This document shows positions 1 to 9,283 of a DNA stretch of 32,042 bases, in pieces (position 1 is the first letter of the stretch; the number at the start of each line of letters is the position of its first letter). Where the stretch lies: positions 1 to 32,042 of the forward strand of contig JAOAPT010000009.1 in NCBI GenBank assembly GCA_025463045.1, in the 5' to 3' direction. Below the pieces are notes generated by a model that saw only the letters and a list, made by a program, of their open reading frames with translations, made no database searches and had not been told where the DNA came from. The position numbers and the translations under genes were made by a program. This DNA comes from Candidatus Solibacter sp. (GTDB lineage: Bacteria > Acidobacteriota > Terriglobia > Bryobacterales > Bryobacteraceae).

Positions 1-479
1 GAGAAGCCGCGCACGACCGCGATGGCGACCGCGATGCCCGCCGCGGCGGAGAAAAAGTTGTGCGTTGCCAGCGCGAGAATCTGTGTGAGATAGATCATCG
101 TCGTTTCCGGCTTGTAGGCATGCCAAATGGTGTTGGTAGTGAAGATCGCGGACTTATTCCAACCCAGATCCGCCGCGACGTTTCCCAGTCCCTTCGGATT
201 CAGGGGCAGCCACTGCTGCACGCGTTGAATGAGGTACGTCAACAGCAGACTCACCAGGCTGAGCGCTAGTAGCGCACCGGCGTACGACGTCCACCGCTGT
301 TCGACCGATGGATCGACGCCGCACAGCTTGTAGATGGCGGTTTCGATGGGCCGCAAAATGCGGTGCAGCCACGTCGATTCGCCGGCGAACACCTTCGCCA
401 TGAAACCTCCGATGGGTTTCGCCAACGCCCACACCACCAGGATGAAAACGAAAATCTGCAGTACTCCATTGGTAGTCAT
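1..479 (-). CDS. kdpA: Potassium-transporting ATPase subunit KdpA, N-terminal part (runs off window edge)
   Basis: Reverse translation begins MTTNGVLQIFVFILVVWALAKPIGGFMAKVFAGE...LLTYLIQRVQQWLPLNPKGLGNV..., typical KdpA N-terminus; directly follows kdpF. Confidence 0.92.
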   Translation of the reverse strand, partial: MTTNGVLQIFVFILVVWALAKPIGGFMAKVFAGESTWLHRILRPIETAIYKLCGVDPSVEQRWTSYAGALLALSLVSLLLTYLIQRVQQWLPLNPKGLGNVAADLGWNKSAIFTTNTIWHAYKPETTMIYLTQILALATHNFFSAAAGIAVAIAVVRGF

Positions 480-480
480 A

Positions 481-570
481 TCAGAAGCGCTCCGGGCGCA
501 GCAGCGCGTAGAAGAGGTAGCAGGCAAGGGCCACCGCCACAACCAGCGCCATTACGTATTCCAGGGTCAT
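481..570 (-). CDS. kdpF: KdpF small membrane subunit (29 aa)
   Basis: MTLEYVMALVVAVALACYLFYALLRPERF, ends 1 nt before kdpA start; single TM helix with KdpF-like YALLRPERF tail. Confidence 0.88.
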   Translation of the reverse strand: MTLEYVMALVVAVALACYLFYALLRPERF

Positions 571-650
571 AGTTTTTCGCAGCCTTTCACAAACGCCCAG
601 CTCGCGGCGAAGAACAAGATGGTCACCACAACGAAAAGCACGTCGAGCAT
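567..650 (-). CDS. 27-aa putative membrane microprotein upstream of kdpF
   Basis: MLDVLFVVVTILFFAASWAFVKGCEKL; hydrophobic helix plus GCEKL tail; stop overlaps kdpF start (ATGA). Confidence 0.65.
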   Translation of the reverse strand: MLDVLFVVVTILFFAASWAFVKGCEKL

Positions 651-658
651 AATCTTCC

Positions 659-1108
659 TCAATCGATGTGCAGCAGCGCGACTTTGTGGCCGTCGGCGAC
701 CAGCATGCGCGCGAGCTGCTCTTCTTGTGTCCGCCAGAAATGGCGGTGAGTTCCAACCAGAATTGTGGACTCGGCCTTCAGAGCGTAACGAAAGCCTTCG
801 TCGCGGCTGCGCGCGAGAACCACCTGCGGGCTCACCGGCAGGGTGCATTCGCCCGCGAGTTCCACCAGTTGATCCACCAGGAACGCATGCGCCGCCGTCG
901 GGCAGCGAAACGCCCCCGGGTAAGGTACGGTGTGAACGGCAACCAGTTGGATTCGCGCCTGCAGACCCGCGCTCAACTGCTGCGTGAGCTGTAGCAGGGC
1001 GCGTGTCAACTCGAGGCCGGTGTACGGCACCACGAGTTCGATCTCGCCTGCGAAGGCCTCCCCGATCAATTGACCCGGGTCAATCCGAAGCTCACCGCGA
1101 CTTTCCAT
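659..1108 (-). CDS. Universal-stress-protein-like protein of the kdp locus
   Basis: 149-aa ORF between kdpE and kdpF with Rossmann-like strands (IELVVPYTG, IQLVAVHTVPYPG, VVLARSRDEGFRYAL, STILVGTHRHFW); colinear with genes on both sides. Confidence 0.6.
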   Translation of the reverse strand: MESRGELRIDPGQLIGEAFAGEIELVVPYTGLELTRALLQLTQQLSAGLQARIQLVAVHTVPYPGAFRCPTAAHAFLVDQLVELAGECTLPVSPQVVLARSRDEGFRYALKAESTILVGTHRHFWRTQEEQLARMLVADGHKVALLHID

Positions 1109-1171
1109 GACTTAAGCGTAGAAGCGGAGTGCTAAGGAAGTCGTAAAGAAAGGATCAGGATTGAGTAAGCG

Positions 1172-1858
1172 CTAGCCGGCGAATCGGTAGCCGACCCAGG
1201 GCTCCGTCAGGATATATTTGGGCTTGCTGGGATTGGCTTCGATCTTCTTGCGGAGTTGATTGATGAACACGCGGAGGTATTCCGGCTCATCGCCGTAGTC
1301 CGGTCCCCACACGGCCTGGAGCAGCTCGCGATGCGTGACGGGACGGCCGGTGTGCGCGACCAGATAGCGCAGCATCTCGAATTCCTTGGGAGTCAGGCGA
1401 ACGTCCTTGTCGTTGGCGTGGACGCGGCGTGTATCGAAATCGATTTCCAGGTTCGCCGACGTGAAGCCATGCGGGCCGCCTTCGGGACCCGAAGGGGAAC
1501 GGCGCAACGCGGCGCGAATGCGCGCCAACAGCTCCTCGATGCCGAAGGGCTTGGTGACGTAATCGTCGGCGCCCGCGTCGAGAGCGGCGACTTTGTCCTT
1601 CTCGGTGTTGCGGACCGAAAGAATGATGACGGGGGTGTCGGAGCCGGCGCGAATCGCACGGCAGGTTTCGAGGCCGCCGATCCCCGGCATGTTCATATCG
1701 AGCAGCACCAGATTGGGCATCTCCTGCGGAAGTTTTTCGAGCGCGTCCTCGCCGGTGCGCGCTTCGATGACTTCGTAACTGTGGCCCACGAGCGTGGCTT
1801 TCATGACGCGGCGAATCTGCGGATCGTCATCCACCACCAGGATCTTGGCGATACTCAA
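1172..1858 (-). CDS. kdpE: KdpE-type response regulator (REC + winged helix)
   Basis: MSIAKILVVDDDPQIRRVMKATL...LLDMNMPGIGG...KPFGIEELLARIRAALRR...TEPWVGYRFAG; OmpR/PhoB family next to kdp genes. Confidence 0.9.
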   Translation of the reverse strand: MSIAKILVVDDDPQIRRVMKATLVGHSYEVIEARTGEDALEKLPQEMPNLVLLDMNMPGIGGLETCRAIRAGSDTPVIILSVRNTEKDKVAALDAGADDYVTKPFGIEELLARIRAALRRSPSGPEGGPHGFTSANLEIDFDTRRVHANDKDVRLTPKEFEMLRYLVAHTGRPVTHRELLQAVWGPDYGDEPEYLRVFINQLRKKIEANPSKPKYILTEPWVGYRFAG

Positions 1859-3276
1859 ACTGCCCCGCCTTCAGCCGCCGGCAGTGAGAAGTAGAAGGCC
1901 GAACCGTGATCCGGCTCGCTCTCGACCCAGATCTTCTCGCCATGCGCCTCGATGATACCTTTCGCGATCGCCAGTCCCATTCCAGTTCCCTTTATTTCGA
2001 AACGATGACGCCGGCCGCGGAAGAATTTATCGAAGATGCGCGCACGTTCGTCTTCGTCGATTCCGGGACCGCGGTCGGCAACACCGATCACGATTTTCGC
2101 ATCTTTGCGTGCCGCCGAAATGGTGACCGGGATACCCTCGGGCGAGTACTTCAGAGCGTTCTCGATCAGTTGCTTAATCACCTGCTGCACGAGCTCCGGG
2201 TCGCACACAGCGGGCGGCAGCCCCTCCGCGATTTGAACCGCGATCCGTTTGACGGCGAGCCCGGCGAGCGCACTTTGGATCAACGCCGCGGCCTCGACCG
2301 GGCGCTTGTCGAGGTGCAGTTTGCCGGCTTCAACGCGCGCCATCGCGATCACCTCGGCGGCGAGCTGGTTCAAGCGGTCGGCCTCTTCATTAATGATCGT
2401 GAGCAGCTCGTGGTCGCCGCCGGGGGCGGTACTCAGCAGGCTGGTAACGGCGGCCTTGATCGAGGTGAGCGGCGTTTTGATATCGTGCGCGAGCGAATCG
2501 AGTAGCGCCGATTTCAGCACCTCGCTTTGCCGCGCTGCCTCCGCGTGGCTCGCGTCTTCGAGCGCGCGCGCCTTCTCCACCGTGATCGCGATCAGGTTGA
2601 CGATGGCGCGCAGCGTCTGCGGCGAAGGCAATTCGCCGAGCAGAGCCATGCTGCCCAAGGGCCGTCCGCCGAGACGCACGGATGCAGTGGCCAGCCTTCG
2701 TGCGGGATCGATCGAGATATCGTCGAGTTCGGCAGCTACGAGCAGATCGTGATCCGTGACAGGTTCGCTTTCGGATCCGGATCGAAAAACCTCTTCACCA
2801 GGCCGGTAGTAGAAGACCGCAGCCTCGCAGCCGAACACCTTGACGACGGTCTGCACGAACTCGTGCAAAGTGCGCCGCACGTTGCCGCTGAGAATCATCG
2901 CCTGGAGGAGCGCATAGAGCCGTTCGATCTCCAGACGGCGCACTTCGGCCTCAGCGGCCCGGCGCCGCGCGCGCGCGGAGAGCTGGCTCGCCGTCACTGC
3001 CGTCACCAGGAATGCTCCCAGCGCGGCCCAGTTCTGCGGGTCCTGAATCGTGAACTCGCCGACCGGCGGCAGGAAATAGTAGTTGAGCGCGAGCACCGCG
3101 ACCACCGAAGCGACCGTCGCCTCCGCCAGTCCCCAGCGCGCCGATACTGCGAGAATTACCAGCAGCAGTGAGAGTGCGACGGTGGTCGCGTTGACTTCGA
3201 GCACCCAACGATAGAGGGAGATGGTCGCGGCGACGGCAAGGAGTGACGCGGGAAAGCGCGTGAGTTTCAAGCGCAT
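1855..3276 (-). CDS. kdpD: KdpD-like sensor histidine kinase, short form (DUF4118-like TM region, GAF-like region, HisKA/HATPase)
   Basis: From MRLKLTRFPASLLAV; four-TM region, DSLAHDIKTPLTSIKAAV H-box, GVADRGPGIDEDERARIFDKFFRG and GTGMGLAIAKGIIEAHG; no N-terminal KdpD/USP module; 4-nt overlap with kdpE. Confidence 0.8.
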   Translation of the reverse strand: MRLKLTRFPASLLAVAATISLYRWVLEVNATTVALSLLLVILAVSARWGLAEATVASVVAVLALNYYFLPPVGEFTIQDPQNWAALGAFLVTAVTASQLSARARRRAAEAEVRRLEIERLYALLQAMILSGNVRRTLHEFVQTVVKVFGCEAAVFYYRPGEEVFRSGSESEPVTDHDLLVAAELDDISIDPARRLATASVRLGGRPLGSMALLGELPSPQTLRAIVNLIAITVEKARALEDASHAEAARQSEVLKSALLDSLAHDIKTPLTSIKAAVTSLLSTAPGGDHELLTIINEEADRLNQLAAEVIAMARVEAGKLHLDKRPVEAAALIQSALAGLAVKRIAVQIAEGLPPAVCDPELVQQVIKQLIENALKYSPEGIPVTISAARKDAKIVIGVADRGPGIDEDERARIFDKFFRGRRHRFEIKGTGMGLAIAKGIIEAHGEKIWVESEPDHGSAFYFSLPAAEGGAV

Positions 3277-3322
3277 GGAGGCACATCCTGCCTTCGTGGG
3301 GAATTTGCGTTCGCGGCGCGCA

Positions 3323-6040
3323 CTACGCGCCCCCAAAGAGACGGTCGAAGAACTCGCGCGTTCGCCGGCGGATCTCCTGCAGCGTGACATCGAGAGGTTG
3401 CTCGTGCAGGTGCGCTGGGGTCCATCGCTTCACCAGATCGGTAAGCACTTCGAACTGTGCCTGCGAAGCTGGCAGACTGCCCTCGGCATGGCCCGTGGAA
3501 ATGCGCTGCCCATGATCAAGCGCGCGATAGAACGTCGCCGCGTCGCGCAGAAATGCGGCGTCTGCGGGCTCCAGGTGGCCCATCTTTTCGATCACGTCAA
3601 TGCGTTCGGGCGTGTTCAACACCTTGAAGAAAATTCCAGCTCCGCGCAGACGCAGGTACATCAATGCGAAGTCGATATCATAATAGCCCCCTACGCCGGC
3701 CTTCAGTGGATTGCGCGCACCCTGCTCGCGCTCCAGCCGCGCACGCATCTCGGCGAGCTCGCCTTTCGACCGCATACCCTGTCCGTATCGCCGCCAGTCC
3801 ACATCCTGCAACTCGTGAAGAAAAGTGGTCGCGCGATCGAGATTCCCGGCGAGGGCGCGCGCCTTCATGTAGGCGATCCCTTCCCAAGCCTCGGCCTTCT
3901 CGGCGAAGTACGTTTTGTACGCACTAACGGTCTGCACGAGATCACCCGCGCGCCCGTTGGGCTTGAGCCGCGTGTCGATCGCGAACATCACGCCCTCGCC
4001 GGTGTAGGAACTGAGCGTTTGAATAATGCGCTCGGCCACGCCGGTCCAATAGACCTGCTCGCCGGCATCCTCATCGGAGATCACGAAGTTGACGTCGGCA
4101 TCGCTGCCGAGATCGAACTCGCGCATGCCAAGGCGCCCGAGCGAGATCACGATCATCTGGTCGCCGGGCCGGTAATCGGCAGAGGCGGGCGGCGGCGCGT
4201 CGGTGAGCGCGATGCGATAGGCGGCGGCGATCACGCTATCGGCGAGCACGCTTGTCTTGCCGAGCGTGGTGAAGATCGGCTCGCGCCGCAGCATGCTCTC
4301 GCATTGAATGCGCAGCATCTGGCGCCGATAGAAGCGGCGTAGCGCGGCTCCGTCGGCGAGCGCTCCGCCTTCGAGTTGAAACGGCTCACCGATTTCGGCA
4401 AGCAGTTCCGGATAGCGCAGCAGCTGATCGGCGAAGTGCGCGCTGTGTTCGAACAGGTCCAGCACCCCGGCGGGCGCGGCTTCGAGGAGCGCGAGGCGCT
4501 CGGGCGACGCCACTGCGTCTTCCAGGAAATGATCGAAGCGGACGCGCCCCCGGCGCAGGTTCGCGCCGGCGATGGCTGTGGCCAACCGCGGCGCGCTTTG
4601 CCCCAACGCACGCGTGACGTGGCTCTCGGGAGGCGGAGGCTCCGGCTCTTCACGGCGTACGACATCCGCCGGAAGGGCGGGCGCCGGCTGGCGGTGAACG
4701 CGGACGACGCGATCGTAGATCTCGCGCACCGCCGCCAAATGCTCCTGCAGGCGCTGCTTCAGTTCGTCGCCATTCGCGATTGGCTGCGGCATCTTGCGCG
4801 CCAGCACGTCGAGCCGCTCGGAGTCGGTCGGCAGCGCGTGCGTCTGGCGGTCTTCTTCCACCTGCAAACGGTGCTCCAGGTAGCGCAAAAACTGATAGGC
4901 CGAAGCTAGCCGCGCGTATTCGGTGTCGGACAGCAGGCCCTTGTCGCGCAGGCGGAAGAGCGCAAACATGGTGCCACCGTGTCGCACCCACTGCTCTCGC
5001 CCGCCGTACAATCGCTGCAGGCACTGCACTAGAAACTCGATATCGCGAATGCCGCCGGGCGTCAGCTTGACATCGAGCCCTCCCTGGCCGCCGCGCTTCG
5101 CCGCGAGTTTTTCACTGATGCGCTGCCGCGTTTCGCTGACCGCCTCGACGGCGCGGAAATCGAGCGAGCTTTGATAGATCAGCGGTTCGACGAACTCCAG
5201 CAGCGCGGCTCCCGGTTCATTCTCGCCGGCCGAGATCCGCGCCTTGATCAGCATCTGCTTTTCCCAATCGCGCGCGCGGCCGCTGTAGTACGCGAGCGCG
5301 CCTTCTTCGGAGATCGCGACCTCGCCCAACGTGCCGTCGGGGCGCAGTCGCAGATCCACGCGATAGCACTGTCCCTCCGCGGTGTAGCTCGAAAGCAGCG
5401 CGGTGTACTGATTCGCGACCTTTTTGTAAAACTCTTTGTTGGTCAAAACGCCCGGCCCATCTGTCTCTCCCGCGCCGCCGTACACGAACATCAAATCGAT
5501 ATCCGAGCTGTAGTTCAGCTCCTTTCCGCCGAGCTTCCCGAGCGAGATCACGCTAAAGCCGCACAGTGAGCCATCCTCGAGCCGCGGTTCGCCGTGACGC
5601 GCCACTAGCTCCGCGCGAATCCGTCGGTACGCGACGTCCAGAATCGCGTCGGCCAAATTTGAGAGTTCTTCAGTAACGTTGGCCAGCGACGCCGCGCCGA
5701 GCACGTCGCGCAACAGGATTCGCAGAATATGCCGCCGCCGGAAGCGCGCGAAGTCCACGGCGGACGGCACACCCGCGCCGAGAAAACTATAGAGCTTCTC
5801 GCGATAATCTTCTACCGTGAGCACGCGCCCAAACGTCCGCGAGTTGGAGAGTTGCAGGATGCGCTCCGGCTCGCGCAGCATCGCGTCGGAAAGGAACGCG
5901 CTGTATGAGAACAGGTAGTTCGCAATGCGCAATGCGGCAGGAGTCTGCACGATGCGCTGGTACGCATCCGGGAACCCCTGCCGTAGCGAGCCCAGGTAGT
6001 GACGTACCCGTTCGGGGTCTGGGAGTTCAGCGGCGTTCAT
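3323..6040 (-). CDS. glnE: Glutamine synthetase adenylyltransferase/deadenylase
   Basis: 905 aa with two nucleotidyltransferase cores (GKLGGKELNYSSDIDLMFVYGG and GRLGMREFDLGSDADVNFVI) and GGIRDIEFLVQCLQ / GGYYDIDFALMYLRL motifs. Confidence 0.95.
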   Translation of the reverse strand: MNAAELPDPERVRHYLGSLRQGFPDAYQRIVQTPAALRIANYLFSYSAFLSDAMLREPERILQLSNSRTFGRVLTVEDYREKLYSFLGAGVPSAVDFARFRRRHILRILLRDVLGAASLANVTEELSNLADAILDVAYRRIRAELVARHGEPRLEDGSLCGFSVISLGKLGGKELNYSSDIDLMFVYGGAGETDGPGVLTNKEFYKKVANQYTALLSSYTAEGQCYRVDLRLRPDGTLGEVAISEEGALAYYSGRARDWEKQMLIKARISAGENEPGAALLEFVEPLIYQSSLDFRAVEAVSETRQRISEKLAAKRGGQGGLDVKLTPGGIRDIEFLVQCLQRLYGGREQWVRHGGTMFALFRLRDKGLLSDTEYARLASAYQFLRYLEHRLQVEEDRQTHALPTDSERLDVLARKMPQPIANGDELKQRLQEHLAAVREIYDRVVRVHRQPAPALPADVVRREEPEPPPPESHVTRALGQSAPRLATAIAGANLRRGRVRFDHFLEDAVASPERLALLEAAPAGVLDLFEHSAHFADQLLRYPELLAEIGEPFQLEGGALADGAALRRFYRRQMLRIQCESMLRREPIFTTLGKTSVLADSVIAAAYRIALTDAPPPASADYRPGDQMIVISLGRLGMREFDLGSDADVNFVISDEDAGEQVYWTGVAERIIQTLSSYTGEGVMFAIDTRLKPNGRAGDLVQTVSAYKTYFAEKAEAWEGIAYMKARALAGNLDRATTFLHELQDVDWRRYGQGMRSKGELAEMRARLEREQGARNPLKAGVGGYYDIDFALMYLRLRGAGIFFKVLNTPERIDVIEKMGHLEPADAAFLRDAATFYRALDHGQRISTGHAEGSLPASQAQFEVLTDLVKRWTPAHLHEQPLDVTLQEIRRRTREFFDRLFGGA

Positions 6041-6041
6041 C

Positions 6042-6536
6042 TCACGCCAGCTTTGAAATCAGCGAGACCGCATCGCCGACTTTCACCGGACCGGGTGCGA
6101 CGACACTCGCGTAAAATCCACTCATCCCCCACCGAGGTGAGGAATGGTCGCGCTGCTTGACGTTCTTATCGTAAACGTCAAGCTTGAGCGTATCGCCGTA
6201 AACATCGAGCGCCGAGCACGGACCGCGCGGCTGCGTGACTTCGAGCAGCGTGCCGCCGACCCGCAATTGATCACCGATCCGCAGATCGCGAATCTCGATG
6301 CCGCGCGTCGTGAAGTTCTCGCCCATCGCGCCGTAGAACAGCGGATAGCCGCGCTCCACCAGCCCATCGATCACCTCAGCCGCAATAATCAGGATCGCCT
6401 TCGATGGACCGCCGTGGATTCCTGGGTGCGCGTGAAGATCGCCTTCGATCCCGAGCGGCGTGACGAAACCCTCCGGGATGGCGCGCTTTGGCAGGCCTCC
6501 CGGAGAGATACTGACTTGGACAACGGAGCCCTGCAT
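6042..6536 (-). CDS. MOSC domain-containing protein
   Basis: 164 aa: VQVSISPGGLPKRAIP...HPGIHGGPSKAILIIAAEVIDGL..YGAMGENFTTRGIEIRDLRIGDQLRVGGTLLEVTQPRGPC, typical MOSC/YiiM-like core. Confidence 0.87.
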   Translation of the reverse strand: MQGSVVQVSISPGGLPKRAIPEGFVTPLGIEGDLHAHPGIHGGPSKAILIIAAEVIDGLVERGYPLFYGAMGENFTTRGIEIRDLRIGDQLRVGGTLLEVTQPRGPCSALDVYGDTLKLDVYDKNVKQRDHSSPRWGMSGFYASVVAPGPVKVGDAVSLISKLA

Positions 6537-6539
6537 AAT

Positions 6540-7949
6540 CTAGATGTCGTAATAGAGCGCGAACTCGTACGGATGAGGGCGCAGCCGCACGGCCTCCGCT
6601 TCGTTCTTGCGCTTGTAATCGATGTACGTCTCGATCAGCTCTTCGGTAAAGACGTCGCCGCGCATCAGGAAGCCGTGATCGTCCTCCAGGCAGGTGAGCG
6701 CTTCGTCCAAAGAGCCCGGCATCGAGGGCACCGACTTCATCTCTTCAGGCGAGAGATCGTAGATATCCTTATCGAGCGGCTCGCCCGGGTTGATGCGATT
6801 CATCACGCCGTCGAGTCCAGCCATCAGCATCGCGGCAAATGCGAGATATGGATTGGCGGCCGCATCGGGCGGACGGAACTCCACACGCTTGGTTTTCGGA
6901 CTTGCCGAGTACATCGGGATGCGCACCGCCGCGCTGCGGTTGCGGCGCGAGTAGGCCAAATTGACGGGCGCTTCGTAACCCGGCACCAGTCGCTTGTAGC
7001 TGTTCGTCGTCGGCGCGATGATCGCCGAAAGCGCTCGCGCGTGTTTCAGCAGGCCGCCGATATAATACAGCGCCATCTGGCTAAGCCCCGCGTAACTCTC
7101 GCCGGCGAACAGCGGCTTACCCTCGCGCCACAGGCTCTGGTGACAGTGCATACCGCTGCCGTTGTCGCCGAAAATTGGCTTGGGCATGAACGTCACCGTC
7201 TTGCCGTGCTTATTGGCGACGTTGCGGACCACGTACTTGTACAGCATCATATTGTCCGCACTGCGCACCAGCGTGTCGAACTTCTGATCGATCTCGCACT
7301 GGCCGCCGGTCGCGACCTCGTGATGGTGACACTCGATATTCAGGCCGCACTGGATCATGGTCTGCACCATCTCGCTGCGCAGATCCTGATAGTGGTCCGT
7401 CGGCGGCACGGGGAAGTAGCCTTCCTTGTAACGCGGACGATAACCCAGATTGTTTTCGCGCCGGCCGGAGTTCCAGCGGCCTTCCTCAGCATCGATGTAG
7501 TAATAGCCGGAGTGCTGATTCTGATCGAAGCTCACGTTGTCGAAGATGAAGAACTCGGCCTCCGCGCCGAAGTACGACGTATCGGCAACGCCGCTGTTCT
7601 TCAGGTACAGTTCCGCCTTTTGTGCAATCCAGCGCGGATCGCGCTCATACCGCTGTTTGGTGATCGGGTCCTTGACGTCGCCGTACATGACCACCGTCGG
7701 CACCTTCGCGAACGGGTCCATAAACGCCGTAGTCGGATCGGGAATCAGCAGCATATCGCTTTCGTGGATCGCCGCCCAGCCGCGGATGCTCGACCCATCC
7801 ATGCCGAAGCCTTCTTCGAAGCTGCTCTCGTCCACCTGATTCATCGGATAAGAGACGTGATGTTGCAGGCTCGGAATATCGGTGAATCTGAGATCGAGCT
7901 GCTGCGCGCCGTTGGTTTTCGCGTATTCCAGGACTTCCTGCGGAGTCAT
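6540..7949 (-). CDS. glnA: Type I glutamine synthetase
   Basis: 469 aa: [46 protein letters not shown], and adenylylation-site-like [10 protein letters not shown]. Confidence 0.97.
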   Translation of the reverse strand: MTPQEVLEYAKTNGAQQLDLRFTDIPSLQHHVSYPMNQVDESSFEEGFGMDGSSIRGWAAIHESDMLLIPDPTTAFMDPFAKVPTVVMYGDVKDPITKQRYERDPRWIAQKAELYLKNSGVADTSYFGAEAEFFIFDNVSFDQNQHSGYYYIDAEEGRWNSGRRENNLGYRPRYKEGYFPVPPTDHYQDLRSEMVQTMIQCGLNIECHHHEVATGGQCEIDQKFDTLVRSADNMMLYKYVVRNVANKHGKTVTFMPKPIFGDNGSGMHCHQSLWREGKPLFAGESYAGLSQMALYYIGGLLKHARALSAIIAPTTNSYKRLVPGYEAPVNLAYSRRNRSAAVRIPMYSASPKTKRVEFRPPDAAANPYLAFAAMLMAGLDGVMNRINPGEPLDKDIYDLSPEEMKSVPSMPGSLDEALTCLEDDHGFLMRGDVFTEELIETYIDYKRKNEAEAVRLRPHPYEFALYYDI

Positions 7950-8133
7950 AGATTCTCCTCTGTCTTAACTTTCGAGTATAGCGATGTGCCGGAAGGGTCG
8001 TCGCGCGCACGATGGCAATTCAACTGCCCCGTCGCTCTTCATGGCTGACCAACAATCCGGTGGACCGACTAAACTGAGAGCCCTCTTGAAGTGTGCGCGA
8101 ATCTGTATGCTGATTACGGAGGACTGGCAAGGG

Positions 8134-8307
8134 ATCTTCGCTCCCGCCCTATGGTCCTGCAGGAGACCGAGAGGCCGACGGCTGCGTGAACGTGAGCTTC
8201 GTCGAAGGGAAACTTTCGTTTCCATCTCGGGCACTGCGAGTCCGGTGGATAACAAGAGGAAGACCGCCGGGCTTTGGAGCCCGCTCTAAAGGGCGCAGGC
8301 GGAGGAT
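8134..8307 (+). ncRNA. Candidate 6S-RNA-like structured non-coding RNA (strand inferred)
   Basis: Ends pair over 13 bp with a 2x2 internal loop (8134-8149 with 8291-8307); apical hairpin GGAAAC-TTTC-GTTTCC at 8208-8223; terminal stem GGCTGCGTG (8180-8188) / CACTGCGAGTC (8232-8242); 3'-side hairpin CGGGCT-TTGG-AGCCCG at 8268-8283; total about 174 nt in the glnA-rsmI intergenic gap. Confidence 0.5.
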
Positions 8308-8448
8308 TGGGACAACCCGGGCGGTGTGATGACCACGCTGATCGCTTACGTGAAGAGCATTGCAACCGGGCACCAGCCGGAGGTCGGCGAGAATCGGACC
8401 GTCAAGCTCTAAACGTCCAGGACGGGCGACGCCACCTATACTCAATAC

Positions 8449-9270
8449 ATGCCCGGTCTGCTCTACGTAGTCGCCACGCCCATCGGGAATCTGGAAGACA
8501 TCACCTACCGTGCAGTGCGCGTGCTTGGCGAGGCCGACCTGATCGCGTGCGAAGACACGCGCCAGACGCGCAAGCTGCTCGACCATTACAAGATTCACAA
8601 ACCGACCATCAGCTATCACGATCACAACGAGCAGGAGCGCACTGAAGACCTCACGGCGCGCCTGCTTTCCGGCGAGACGATCGCACTCGTCTCCGATGCC
8701 GGCATGCCGCTTGTCTCCGATCCCGGATATCGCCTGGTGCATGCCGCCATCGAAGCGGGAATCAGCGTGCAGCCCGTGCCCGGAGCGTCGGCGTCGCTTA
8801 CTGCGCTCGCCGCCTCGGGACTTCCCACGGACTCCTTCCACTTCGGCGGATTTCTGCCGCCCAAAACCGGGCAGCGCGCGAAGCTACTCGAAGCGCTTGC
8901 CGACGAGCACGCCACGTTGATCTTCTACGAGGCGCCGCACCGCATTCTGGAAACGCTCGAAGCGATCGAGACAGCGCTCGGACCGCGCCCTGTCGTGGTC
9001 GCGCGCGAGATCACGAAAATCCACGAGGAGTTCCTGCGCGGCACGGCCGCCGAGATCCACGCGAAGCTCGCGGCGCGCGATTCAGTCAGGGGCGAGATCA
9101 CTCTGCTCATCGGCAAGGCTCTCGAGCCCCCGCCGGACGATACGCCGATGGTAGAGGCCGTCGACGCGCTCATCCGCGACGGCGTTCCGCGCATGGACGC
9201 GATAAAGCAGGTCGCACGGCGGCGTGGACTTTCCAAGCGGGAAGTGTACGATCAGTTATTACAGAAGTGA
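8449..9270 (+). CDS. rsmI: 16S rRNA (cytidine(1402)-2'-O)-methyltransferase
   Basis: MPGLLYVVATPIGNLEDITYRAVRVLGEADLIACEDTRQTRKLLDHY...PVPGASA...HFGGFLPPK; diagnostic RsmI motifs. Confidence 0.96.
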   Translation: MPGLLYVVATPIGNLEDITYRAVRVLGEADLIACEDTRQTRKLLDHYKIHKPTISYHDHNEQERTEDLTARLLSGETIALVSDAGMPLVSDPGYRLVHAAIEAGISVQPVPGASASLTALAASGLPTDSFHFGGFLPPKTGQRAKLLEALADEHATLIFYEAPHRILETLEAIETALGPRPVVVAREITKIHEEFLRGTAAEIHAKLAARDSVRGEITLLIGKALEPPPDDTPMVEAVDALIRDGVPRMDAIKQVARRRGLSKREVYDQLLQK

Positions 9271-9283
9271 CGGAGAGCTTTCG

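Noticed and set aside
3221-4342. 373-aa plus-strand ORF opposite kdpD/glnE
   Set aside because: Shadow ORF antisense to glnE with no recognisable motifs
7975-8003. Sigma-54 promoter for glnA
   Set aside because: A TATACT-like -10 is present on the minus strand, but GG/GC spacing does not match the -24/-12 consensus and no good -35 was seen
6144-8048. 634-aa plus-strand ORF opposite the MOSC gene and glnA
   Set aside because: Arg/His-rich, low-complexity translation antisense to strongly supported genes; typical shadow ORF in high-GC DNA
8149-8841. 230-aa minus-strand ORF covering the putative ncRNA and rsmI start
   Set aside because: Antisense to rsmI with no recognisable domain
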